DNA of 64,000 nt from DATJLY01 sp035604615 (GTDB lineage: Bacteria > Pseudomonadota > Alphaproteobacteria > ATCC43930 > CGMCC-115725). Under the pieces are notes generated by a model. It did no database searches, had not been told where the DNA came from, and saw only the letters and a list, made by a program, of their open reading frames with translations. The DNA is taken from contig DATNID010000028.1 in assembly GCA_035604615.1 (NCBI GenBank), positions 53,159-117,158 on the forward strand, given 5' to 3'. A program made the position numbers and the translations under genes. Shown piece by piece: positions 34,798 through 41,763 of this stretch (the first letter of the stretch is position 1; every line of letters starts with the position of its first letter).

Positions 34798-34983
34798 ATG
34801 CGACCCAGAGTCTCCTTCGACGACACCAACATCTGGAGACGGCTGCAAACCTGCGAATTGGTCGCGCGCGCCCAGGGATGGCACCCCAACGACGTCATCG
34901 CCTTCGGCGCGGAAATCCGCGACGCGTTCTCGTACGAGGAGGCGATGGCGATCATCGAGCGCGAGTTCGACGTCATTCGATGA
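34798..34983 (+). CDS. small hypothetical protein
   Basis: A 61-residue soluble helical protein (TNIWRRLQTCELVARAQGWH, then FSYEEAMAIIEREFDVIR). I do not recognise a named family. AGGG precedes the ATG, the codon use matches its neighbours, and it occupies an otherwise empty interval between the aldo/keto reductase and the arg leader, which supports it being real. Confidence 0.55.
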   Translation: MRPRVSFDDTNIWRRLQTCELVARAQGWHPNDVIAFGAEIRDAFSYEEAMAIIEREFDVIR

Positions 34984-35029
34984 CGCGAAGCGGTTGTAAC
35001 CGCGCTTGGCCCGCCCCCACCCCCTGCCG

Positions 35030-35058
35030 TTGACAGCCTAAAGCCCCCTCCCCATACT
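35030..35058 (+). promoter_or_regulatory. predicted sigma70 promoter of the argD operon
   Basis: TTGACA at 35030-35035, exactly 17 bases, then CATACT at 35053-35058. The -35 is perfect and the -10 resembles that of the tRNA promoter in this window (CATAGT). Transcription should begin near 35065, giving a leader of about 165 bases before argD that contains the small Arg-rich ORF. Confidence 0.7.
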
Positions 35059-35103
35059 CCCTCGCTTCGTCCGCCCTTTGGGGTGGAATTCGGAGCGTTT
35101 GCA

Positions 35104-35178
35104 ATGATGCGCGAGTATGGCCGGCCCCTTGTGGGCCTCGGGGAGGGCATCGTCCCGCCGCCGCGGCGGCGACGATAG
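35104..35178 (+). CDS. candidate arginine leader peptide upstream of argD
   Basis: A 24-codon ORF beginning ATG ATG, eight to nine bases after CGGAG, about 40 bases downstream of the predicted transcription start. It reads MMREYGRPLVGLGEGIVPPP followed by four Arg codons (CGG CGG CGA CGA) and TAG. Arg makes up 6 of 24 residues, and the run includes two CGA codons, which are uncommon in GC-rich genomes. The Arg run lies inside a 12-bp hairpin. The position, just before an arginine-biosynthesis operon, fits ribosome-mediated attenuation by charged tRNA-Arg levels. By itself, a short Arg-rich ORF is not rare at this GC content; the combination with promoter, Shine-Dalgarno site and hairpins is what supports it. 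Confidence 0.6.
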   Translation: MMREYGRPLVGLGEGIVPPPRRRR

Positions 35179-35198
35179 GCCGCCCCTGACGGCCGCCG
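35149..35198 (+). promoter_or_regulatory. alternative hairpins in the argD leader
   Basis: Hairpin A: 35149-35160 pairs with 35164-35176 (12 bp, one bulged C at 35170), covering leader codons Ile16 to Arg24. Hairpin B: 35164-35170 (CGGCGGC, within the Arg codons) pairs with 35192-35198. Hairpin C: GGCCG 35178-35182 pairs with CGGCC 35190-35194. A and B are mutually exclusive, as are B and C. No T-run follows, so Rho-dependent or translational control is more likely than an intrinsic terminator. Confidence 0.5.
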
Positions 35199-35229
35199 GT
35201 CCCCCCCTCTCGCGCAGGAGACGCATCCC

Positions 35230-36402
35230 GTGATCCCCCCAGTTCTGCCGACCTATGCTCGGGCCGACGTGACGTTCGAGCGCGGCGACGGCGCCTATCT
35301 CTTCGCCTCGGACGGGCGCAAATATCTCGATTTCTCGAGCGGCGTCGCGGTGACGTCCCTGGGCCACGCGCACCCGCACCTGGTGGCGGCGCTGGTCCAG
35401 CAGGCCCAGACCTTGTGGCACTGCTCGAACCTCTATCACATCCCCGGGCAGCAGCGCCTGGCCGAGCGCCTCACCCAGGCGTCCTTCGCCGACACCGCCT
35501 TCTTCTGCAACTCGGGCGCCGAGGCGATGGAGTGCGCGATCAAGGTGGCGCGCAAGTACCACGCCGCCACCGGCCATCCCGAGCGCCACCGGCTTATCTG
35601 CTGCACCGGCTCGTTCCATGGCCGCACGCTGGCGACATTGGCCGCGGCGGGGAACGAGAAATACCTCGCGGGCTTCGGCCAGCCCGCGCCGGGCTTCGAC
35701 CATGTCGCCTTCGGCAATCTCAACGAGATGCGCGCGGCGATCGGGCCCGAGACCGCCGGCATGATCGTCGAGCCGGTGCAGGGCGAAGGCGGCCTCGCCA
35801 CCGCTTCTATAGACTACATCGAAGGCCTGCGCGCGATCGCCGACGAGTTCGGCATCCTCTTGGTGCTCGACGAGGTGCAAAGCGGCATGGGCCGTACCGG
35901 CCGGCTCTTCGCGCACCAATGGACCCGCGCCGCGCCCGACGTGATGGCGCTGGCCAAGGGGCTGGGCGGCGGCTTCCCGGTAGGGGCGTGCCTCGCCACC
36001 GAGCGCGCCGCGCAAGGGATGGTCGCGGGCACGCATGGCTCGACCTTCGGCGGCAATCCGCTTGCCATGGCGGCCGCCAACGCCGTCCTCGACGTGATGC
36101 TGGAGCCGGGCTTTTTCGCGCGGGTCGAGCGCATTGGGGCGTTGCTGCGCCGCCGCCTCGACACGATCGCCGCGTCTTATCCCAAGGTGTTCGCCGAGGT
36201 GCGCGGCAAGGGGCTGCTGACCGGCTTGAGCTGCGTCGTCGTCAATGGCGAGGTGGTGGACCGGCTGCGGCGCGAGGGGCTCGTGACGGTCGCGGCCGGC
36301 GAGAACGTGGTGCGACTCCTGCCGCCCCTCATCATCGACGAGGGCCATGTCGCCGCGGCGTGCGACATCATCGACCGGGTGGCGCGCCAATGGACCGCGT
36401 GA
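35230..36402 (+). CDS. argD: acetylornithine aminotransferase
   Basis: A 390-residue PLP enzyme of class III that makes N-acetylornithine for arginine synthesis, and often succinyl-diaminopimelate too. NSGAEAMECAIKVARKY, SFHGRTLATLAAAG, VLDEVQSGMGRTG and the PLP lysine in LAKGLGGGFPVG are all present, as is THGSTFGGNPLA. The GTG at 35230 follows AGGAGA. It is followed directly by argF (13-base overlap) and hslO, and preceded by the putative leader-peptide attenuator. Confidence 0.95.
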   Translation: MIPPVLPTYARADVTFERGDGAYLFASDGRKYLDFSSGVAVTSLGHAHPHLVAALVQQAQTLWHCSNLYHIPGQQRLAERLTQASFADTAFFCNSGAEAMECAIKVARKYHAATGHPERHRLICCTGSFHGRTLATLAAAGNEKYLAGFGQPAPGFDHVAFGNLNEMRAAIGPETAGMIVEPVQGEGGLATASIDYIEGLRAIADEFGILLVLDEVQSGMGRTGRLFAHQWTRAAPDVMALAKGLGGGFPVGACLATERAAQGMVAGTHGSTFGGNPLAMAAANAVLDVMLEPGFFARVERIGALLRRRLDTIAASYPKVFAEVRGKGLLTGLSCVVVNGEVVDRLRREGLVTVAAGENVVRLLPPLIIDEGHVAAACDIIDRVARQWTA

Positions 36403-37316
36403 GCGTGGCGGCGCCGCGGCACTTCCTCGATCTCGACCGGATCGACGCCGCGACCTTGCGCCACATCCTCGATCTCGGCGCCGCCTACAAACGCGGCGCG
36501 GCGCGCCAGCGCCTCGACGGCAAGATCCTGGCCATGATCTTCGAGCGGCCCTCGACCCGGACTCGGCTCTCCTTCGAGGTGGCGATCAAGCAATTGGGCG
36601 GCGACGGCGTCGTCATCACCTCGGCCGACAGCCAGCTCTCGCGCGGCGAGACCATGGAAGACACCGCACGCGTCCTGTCGCGTTACGTCAATGCGATCAT
36701 GATGCGTACCGGCAGCGCGGCCAACCTCGAGGTGCTGGCGCGCGCATCGAGCGTGCCAGTCATCAACGGCCTCACCGAGATGTCGCATCCGTGCCAGATC
36801 ATGGCCGACCTGATGACGCTCGAGGAGCGCAAGGGGCCGGCCGCGTCCACCGCCGTCGCCTGGTGCGGCGACGGCAATAACGTCGCGACCAGCTGGATCC
36901 ACGCCGCCGCGCGCTTCGGCTTCGAGCTGCGCCTCGCCTGCCCGGCGAGCCTCCAGCCCGCCGAAGCGGTGCTCGCCTGGGCAGCATCCGAGCGCGCGCG
37001 GGTGAAGCTCGTGGCCGATCCGGCCGAGGCGGTGGCGGGCGCTGATTGCGTCGTCACCGACACCTGGATGTCGATGGGCGTCGCTGCCGGGGCCGAGGCA
37101 GCGCAGGCCAGGGTCGGCCTGCTCACGCCCTATCGTGTCGACGAGCGGCTGATGGCGCGGGCCAAGCCCGACGCCATCTTCATGCACTGCCTCCCGGCCA
37201 AGCGCGGCCAGGAAGTCTCGGCGGGCGTGATCGACGGTCCGCAATCGGCGGTGTGGGACGAGGCCGAGAACCGCCTCCATGTGCAGAAAGCCATCCTCGT
37301 CTGGTGCCTCGGCTAA
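36390..37316 (+). CDS. argF: ornithine carbamoyltransferase
   Basis: A 308-residue enzyme that makes citrulline from ornithine and carbamoyl phosphate. STRTR (residues 55-59) binds carbamoyl phosphate; HPCQ and the MHCLPAKRG active-site segment with its ornithine-binding Cys follow. The ATG at 36390 overlaps the end of argD by 13 bases; a GTG at 36399 giving a four-base GTGA overlap is an alternative start. Translational coupling to argD is likely. Confidence 0.95.
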   Translation: MDRVSVAAPRHFLDLDRIDAATLRHILDLGAAYKRGAARQRLDGKILAMIFERPSTRTRLSFEVAIKQLGGDGVVITSADSQLSRGETMEDTARVLSRYVNAIMMRTGSAANLEVLARASSVPVINGLTEMSHPCQIMADLMTLEERKGPAASTAVAWCGDGNNVATSWIHAAARFGFELRLACPASLQPAEAVLAWAASERARVKLVADPAEAVAGADCVVTDTWMSMGVAAGAEAAQARVGLLTPYRVDERLMARAKPDAIFMHCLPAKRGQEVSAGVIDGPQSAVWDEAENRLHVQKAILVWCLG

Positions 37317-37326
37317 GGGGCCGCCA

Positions 37327-38274
37327 ATGCCCGATTCAACGGCAAACCCGCCCGCCGACGACCTCGTCCAGCCGTTCCAGATCGACCCGTTCCAGCTGCG
37401 CGGCCGGCTCGTCAGGTTGGGCCCTCTGATCGACCAGATCCTGACTCGTCACGCCTATCCCGAGCCGGTGGCGGCGCTCTTGGGCGAGGCGATCGCGCTC
37501 GCCGTGGCGCTGGCGCGGGCGCTCAAATATGACGGCGTGTTCACGCTCCAGACTAAGAGCGACGGGCCAGTCAAGCTGATGGTGGCGGACGTGACGACGG
37601 CGGGCGCGGTGCGCGGCTATGCTCAGGTCGACGAGGCGCGGCTCGCGCGGGCGGCGGCGGCGGCCGAGGCCAGCGGCATGAGCCTCGCGGGATCGGTGCC
37701 GCGGCTCCTGGGCGCCGGCGTTCTCGCCCTCACCGTCGACCAGGGCGAGCGCACCGAGCGCTACCAGGGCATCGTCGAGCTCACCGGCGCCACGCTGGGC
37801 GACTGCATCCACCACTACTTCCGCCAGAGCGAACAGGTCGAGGCCGGGCTCAAGGTGGCGGTGGCGCGGGTGCGCGACCGCGAAGGGATCTCGCGCTGGC
37901 GTGCCGGCAGCCTGATGATCGAGCGCCTGCCCGCCGACGATCCGCTGCGGCGCGAGGACGAGGACGAGGGTTGGCGCCGCGCCATGATCCTGATGAGCTC
38001 GAGCACGTCGCAGGAGCTGGTCGATCCCGCGCTCTCGCCCGAGACGCTGCTGTTCCGCCTGTTCCATGAAGACGGGGTGCGCGCCTATGCCAAGCGCCCG
38101 CTGGCGGCGCAGTGCCGCTGCTCGCGCGAACGGGTCGAGACCATGCTGCGCGCGCTCGATGCGGCAGATCTCGACGACATGAAGGTCGACGGCAAGGTGG
38201 TGGTGACGTGCCAGTTCTGCAGCGCCGTCTATGCTTTCGCCGAGGACGAGGTCGCGGCGCTCCGTGTCCCATAA
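37327..38274 (+). CDS. hslO: Hsp33 redox-regulated chaperone
   Basis: A 315-residue cytoplasmic holdase activated by oxidation and heat. The four zinc-binding Cys residues are in the expected pattern, C263-x-C265 and C295-x2-C298, in the C-terminal switch domain; SGMSLAGSVPRLLGAGVLAL and FRLFHEDGVRAY are family segments. It is the third gene of argD-argF-hslO, ten bases after argF, an arrangement common in alphaproteobacteria. Confidence 0.94.
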   Translation: MPDSTANPPADDLVQPFQIDPFQLRGRLVRLGPLIDQILTRHAYPEPVAALLGEAIALAVALARALKYDGVFTLQTKSDGPVKLMVADVTTAGAVRGYAQVDEARLARAAAAAEASGMSLAGSVPRLLGAGVLALTVDQGERTERYQGIVELTGATLGDCIHHYFRQSEQVEAGLKVAVARVRDREGISRWRAGSLMIERLPADDPLRREDEDEGWRRAMILMSSSTSQELVDPALSPETLLFRLFHEDGVRAYAKRPLAAQCRCSRERVETMLRALDAADLDDMKVDGKVVVTCQFCSAVYAFAEDEVAALRVP

Positions 38275-38326
38275 TTGACACAACCGGCGTCCCCTGCGCG
38301 TCCGATGATCGCGGCAAGGGGACGGC

Positions 38327-38626
38327 ATGACGAGACAACGGGGCGCGATCGAGACCGCGTGGCGAAGCTATGTCGCGGCCGCGCGCGACGGCGGCCTCGA
38401 CGTGCCGCAGCTCGTCGAGATCACCGCCTGCCTGCTGGGCGCGACCTTCACGGATGCTTATGGAGAGTCGCCGCCGGGCAGCATGTCGCGGGCAGAGGGT
38501 CTCTCGTGCCACTGGATCGCGGCCCTGGAGCGGGTCGGCTGCGGCCGGTCCGATATCGTCGACGCGCTCGAGCGGGCCTGCCGCATCCTGCGCGGCGGCG
38601 GCAGCTTCCGCGACGGGCGGATCTAG
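38327..38626 (+). CDS. hypothetical protein
   Basis: A 99-residue, probably soluble and helical protein with no signal peptide (GAIETAWRSYVAAARDGGLD, then an amphipathic central part and a charged C-terminus). I do not recognise the family. It is 52 bases downstream of hslO and may share its transcript. Codon use is normal for the window. Confidence 0.5.
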   Translation: MTRQRGAIETAWRSYVAAARDGGLDVPQLVEITACLLGATFTDAYGESPPGSMSRAEGLSCHWIAALERVGCGRSDIVDALERACRILRGGGSFRDGRI

Positions 38627-38633
38627 CGGCGGT

Positions 38634-38825
38634 TTATTCGCCGACGATGAAGCTGCGCGGCGCCGGCAGCTCGACGCCGATCATGACATCGGCGTCCGCG
38701 CCGGCGATCTCGCGGCAGCGCGCCGCAATCTCGGCGCAACGCCGGCGGTCGTCGGGAGTCCTTGCGATACGGGCCTTGCGCTCGTAGGACTCGGCTCGCT
38801 TCTTGAATGCGGTTGCCAATTCCAT
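38634..38825 (-). CDS. small hypothetical protein
   Basis: A 63-residue protein, mostly a charged helix (KKRAESYERKARIARTPDDR) ending in IVGE. No named family is recognised. It is convergent with the previous gene (seven-base gap) and read away from the downstream esterase; the clean ATG and charge pattern favour a real gene. Confidence 0.5.
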   Translation of the reverse strand: MELATAFKKRAESYERKARIARTPDDRRRCAEIAARCREIAGADADVMIGVELPAPRSFIVGE

Positions 38826-38920
38826 GGTTCACCCGGCGGCAGCGACGGGAATGCGCAACACCGTTTTGATACGCTCGGACGGGTGCGGCGGGGTGCGTCA
38901 TTTTTGTGAGCGGCGATCCG

Positions 38921-39778
38921 ATGGGGCATGAGGCCCGACCCGCGCGAACATGGTCGCGTCGGGTGCTGTTCGCAGCGGCACTAACCGCCGCGTGCGCTGC
39001 GTCCCACGCCCAGGTCGCGGGCACCCAGTCGCGCACGATCTCGGTCCGCGGCGAGGGGCGGACCTATCTGCTGCACGCGGCGAAGGCCACCCGGTCTGCC
39101 GCGCCGGTCGTGCTCAGCTTTCACGGGCTCGGCTCGACCGCGGCGCAGGAGGAGCTCCTGACCGGATTCTCGGCCATGGCGGAGCGCGAGGGCTTCGTCG
39201 CCGTCTATCCCGAAGGCGAGCGCCGCCTGTGGCACGCGTTCGGCCAATCCTCGGTCGACGTGGATTTCGCGCGAGCGATCCTCGATGAACTCGCGCGCAG
39301 CCTGCCGATCGATCGCCGGCGCGTGTTCGCCACCGGCATCTCGAACGGCGCCCAGATGGCGTGGCGCCTCGCCTGCAACATGCCGCGCGAGATCGCGGCG
39401 GTCGGCTTGGTCGCGGGCGGCTATCCCCATGTCTGCGGCGAGGATCGCCCACCGGCGATCCTGTTCCACGGCACCGCCGACCGGCTGCTGCCCTATGGGG
39501 GCCGCGCCGGACAGATGAAAGTGCGCGACTTCGCCGCCGGCTGGGCGGCGGTGCCAGGCTGCCGCACCGATCCGGCACGAGGCGACGTGGTCTATCGCAA
39601 CGGCGATGCGACCGGCGAGCGCTGGCGCTGCGGCAGGCACGAGGCGGTGCTCTACACGCTCGACGGCAAGGGCCATTCCTGGCCGGGCTCGCGCATGCCG
39701 GCGCGCATCACCTCGCGCGATGTCGACGCCAGCGCGGTGATGGGGCGCTTCTTCCGGGAGACCGGCCAAGCGCCTTGA
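38921..39778 (+). CDS. secreted esterase, PHB-depolymerase/feruloyl-esterase (LpqC) type
   Basis: 285 residues with an N-terminal export signal (Arg-rich WSRR then a hydrophobic AALTAACAASHA stretch; a Tat route is possible). The alpha/beta hydrolase part has VVLSFHGLGSTAA for the oxyanion hole, nucleophile GISNG, acid Asp in FHGTADRLLP and His in GKGHSWPG. This group hydrolyses polyesters or feruloyl-type esters outside the cytoplasm. The ATG at 38921 is used; a GTG at 38906 is an alternative start. Confidence 0.78.
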   Translation: MGHEARPARTWSRRVLFAAALTAACAASHAQVAGTQSRTISVRGEGRTYLLHAAKATRSAAPVVLSFHGLGSTAAQEELLTGFSAMAEREGFVAVYPEGERRLWHAFGQSSVDVDFARAILDELARSLPIDRRRVFATGISNGAQMAWRLACNMPREIAAVGLVAGGYPHVCGEDRPPAILFHGTADRLLPYGGRAGQMKVRDFAAGWAAVPGCRTDPARGDVVYRNGDATGERWRCGRHEAVLYTLDGKGHSWPGSRMPARITSRDVDASAVMGRFFRETGQAP

Positions 39779-39836
39779 AAACGCCGCGATCCGCGTGCAA
39801 GGCTGCACCCTCGAGCCAAGTGCCACGGGAAGAACC

Positions 39837-40433
39837 ATGCCAAGAGAAGTGGCGCGCCGCGTCTTCGTCCTTGCGACCGTGCTGGGTCTTGCCGCCGGCT
39901 GCTCGACGCCGCCGCCGCGGCCGAGCTTTCCCGACCTGCGCTTCACGGCGCAGCCGCCCATCCAGCTCAATGTCGCCCGGATCGACGTGGTGACCGCCTA
40001 CCAGGCGCCGTTCCGTCCCCCCAATGTCGAGCATTCGTTCCCAGTGACGCCGGCTCACGCCATGGAGAATTGGGCGCACGACCGGCTGAAGGCGGTGGGA
40101 ACCAGCGGCCGCGCCGTCTTCTCCATCCGCAATGCCAGCGTCATCGAGACCGAGCTGCCGCGCACCACGGGCATCCAGGGTGCGCTGACCACCGAGCCGA
40201 GCCAGCGCTATGATCTCGCGCTCGAGGCCAATGTTCAGATCGTCGACGACAAGGGACTCGAGGCGCGTTCAGCGACCGTCCAAAGCTCGCTCTCGAAGAG
40301 CGTGCTCGAGGGTATCACGCCCAACGACCGCGAAACGGCGTGGTACGGCATGGTCAAGGACGCGATGGCGAATTTCGACGGCCAGATGGAACGCGAGATC
40401 CGCAACAATTTCGGCCCGGCCTTCGTGCAATAG
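39837..40433 (+). CDS. lipoprotein, unknown
   Basis: A 198-residue protein with a lipoprotein signal (MPREVARRVFVLATVLGLAA, lipobox AAGC) and a globular mature part with a repeated beta pattern (AVFSIRNASVIETEL, YDLALEANVQIVDDKGLEARSAT). No named family is recognised, though secreted lipoproteins of this size are common in Rhodospirillales. The ATG at 39837 begins the signal peptide. It is convergent with folE (eight-base gap). Confidence 0.65.
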   Translation: MPREVARRVFVLATVLGLAAGCSTPPPRPSFPDLRFTAQPPIQLNVARIDVVTAYQAPFRPPNVEHSFPVTPAHAMENWAHDRLKAVGTSGRAVFSIRNASVIETELPRTTGIQGALTTEPSQRYDLALEANVQIVDDKGLEARSATVQSSLSKSVLEGITPNDRETAWYGMVKDAMANFDGQMEREIRNNFGPAFVQ

Positions 40434-40441
40434 AAGCCGCG

Positions 40442-41098
40442 TCACACGTTGGTCGCCGCGGCGCCGCCGGGCGCACCGATGATGGCGAGGAACTCCCGCC
40501 GCGTCGCCACGTCGGTGCGGAAGGCGCCGAGCATGCGCGAGGTGACCATGGCGACGCCGGGCTTGTGCACGCCGCGCGTCGTCATGCATTGATGCGCCGC
40601 CTCGATCACCACGGCGACGCCCTTGGGGCGCAGCACCTCGTCGAGCGTGTTGGCGATCTGTGCCGTCATCTTCTCCTGGATCTGGAGCCGCTTGGCGTAG
40701 ACCTCGACGAGCCGCGCCAGCTTCGAGATGCCGACCACGCGGGTGGCCGGCAGGTAGGCGACGTGCGCCTTGCCGATGATCGGCGCGATGTGGTGCTCGC
40801 AATGGCTCTCGAAGCGGATGTCCTTGAGGACCACCATCTCGTCGTAGCCGTCGGTCTCCTCGAAGGTGCGCGCCAGGAGCTCGACCGGGTCCTCGTCGTA
40901 GCCCGAGAAATACTCCTCGAACGAGCGGACGACGCGCGACGGCGTGCCCAGCAGGCCCTCGCGGTCGGGATCGTCGCCGGCATATTGCAGCAGCAGCCGG
41001 ACCGCCGCCTCGGCGTCCTCGCGGCTCGGGCGGGCGCGACCAGCCTCCAGCCCGCGTTTGTGATGGAGCGCCGTGATGTCGGCGCGCTTCGAATCCAT
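40442..41098 (-). CDS. folE: GTP cyclohydrolase I
   Basis: A 218-residue enzyme that opens GTP to dihydroneopterin triphosphate, the first step of folate synthesis. Zinc and active-site residues are seen in RFESHCEHHIAPIIGKAHVAY and AAHQCMTTRGV; LQIQEKMTAQIANTL is the conserved helix. Length is normal. It is a single gene, 31 bases after apaG on the same strand. Confidence 0.96.
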   Translation of the reverse strand: MDSKRADITALHHKRGLEAGRARPSREDAEAAVRLLLQYAGDDPDREGLLGTPSRVVRSFEEYFSGYDEDPVELLARTFEETDGYDEMVVLKDIRFESHCEHHIAPIIGKAHVAYLPATRVVGISKLARLVEVYAKRLQIQEKMTAQIANTLDEVLRPKGVAVVIEAAHQCMTTRGVHKPGVAMVTSRMLGAFRTDVATRREFLAIIGAPGGAAATNV

Positions 41099-41129
41099 GT
41101 CGCGAATCCTTTTCGTCGTTCCCGGAGGT

Positions 41130-41522
41130 TCAGTTGAGCTTCACCGGCTGGTGCGGACTGTCGAGCGACAAGGCGGGAACGGCGACGGCGAAGGACCCTC
41201 CGTCCCGCGTCTCCATCTCGTAGCTGCCAACCATGATGCCAGAGGGCGTGCTCAGGGGCGTGCCGCTGGTATATTCGTACGCTTCGCCGGGTTTCAAGAC
41301 CGGCTGCTCGCCGACCACGCCGGGGCCGCGCACCTCGTTGACCCGGCCGATCGCGTCGGTGATGCGCCAATGCCGCCGGCGCAGCTGCACCGTCTCGCTG
41401 CCCTTGTTCTCGATGCGGACGTGATAGGCCCACACATAGTGATTGTCGGTCGGCGAGGACTGATCCTCGAGATAGACCGGCTTGACCGTCACCGTGATGG
41501 ACCGGGTGGTCTCGGAATACAC
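41130..41522 (-). CDS. apaG: ApaG (Co2+/Mg2+ efflux-associated protein)
   Basis: A 130-residue single-domain beta-sandwich protein: YSETTRSITVTVKPVYLEDQ at the start, VWAYHVRIENKGSETVQL, and YTSGTPLSTPSGIMVGSYEM. The GTG at 41522 gives exactly the family start (MYSETT) and follows AAGGA; a longer TTG-started frame is rejected. ApaG is linked to metal tolerance and nucleotide-phosphate metabolism in enterics; its exact function is not settled. It probably shares a transcript with folE. Confidence 0.9.
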   Translation of the reverse strand: MYSETTRSITVTVKPVYLEDQSSPTDNHYVWAYHVRIENKGSETVQLRRRHWRITDAIGRVNEVRGPGVVGEQPVLKPGEAYEYTSGTPLSTPSGIMVGSYEMETRDGGSFAVAVPALSLDSPHQPVKLN

Positions 41523-41610
41523 GCGCGCCCAATCCTTTGCATTTGTCCGGCGTCCATTGTGGACCGGCGGCGGCAAGCGTCAAGCGCGCGCTCGGCACGC
41601 GTGATCACGA

Positions 41611-41639
41611 TTGCAATCCCCGACATCGTTAACTATTGT
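41611..41639 (+). promoter_or_regulatory. possible promoter of the fluoride-riboswitch transcript
   Basis: TTGCAA at 41611-41616, 17 bases, then TATTGT at 41634-41639 (four of six matches to the -10 consensus). Transcription would start near 41646, immediately before the fluoride aptamer, which is the expected spacing for a riboswitch leader. Confidence 0.4.
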
Positions 41640-41649
41640 CGCCGGCGAT

Positions 41650-41697
41650 GGGGATGGGGTTCCCCGAAACCGCCCGGCCTGGGCTGATGACCCCTGC
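41650..41697 (+). promoter_or_regulatory. fluoride riboswitch (crcB motif)
   Basis: Pattern match to the crcB-motif aptamer. Stem 1 pairs GGGGTT (41656-41661) with GACCCC (41689-41694). The pseudoknot pairs GGGG (41650-41653) with CCCC (41662-41665). GAAAC follows, then stem 2 pairs GCCC (41672-41675) with GGGC (41681-41684), followed by TGATGA and the CCCCTGC end. These are the conserved elements of Rfam family RF01734. Binding fluoride should allow expression of the downstream antiporter. The aptamer's 3' strand overlaps the terminator at 41691-41724. Confidence 0.85.
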
Positions 41698-41724
41698 TGC
41701 AATCAGGTGCGGTAGGGGCTTTTT
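41691..41724 (+). terminator. intrinsic terminator of the fluoride riboswitch
   Basis: An 11-bp stem, CCCCTGCTGCA (41691-41701) paired with TGCGGTAGGGG (41708-41718) including two G-U pairs, is followed by C and TTTTT (41720-41724). The 5' arm reuses the CCCC that closes aptamer stem 1, so aptamer and terminator exclude each other: fluoride-bound aptamer means read-through, and free RNA means termination before the antiporter. Confidence 0.8.
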
Positions 41725-41763
41725 ATTGTCCGCTCCACCGCGCCGCCGCCCGGGTGGAGGAGC

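Noticed and set aside
34989..35010. The palindrome GCGGTTGTAACCGC after the small gene at 34798-34983 as a terminator.
   Set aside because: The loop is too small for a long stem and no T-run follows.
35149..35220. A classical intrinsic terminator in the argD leader.
   Set aside because: The hairpins are strong but no run of T follows any of them, so an intrinsic terminator is not supported.
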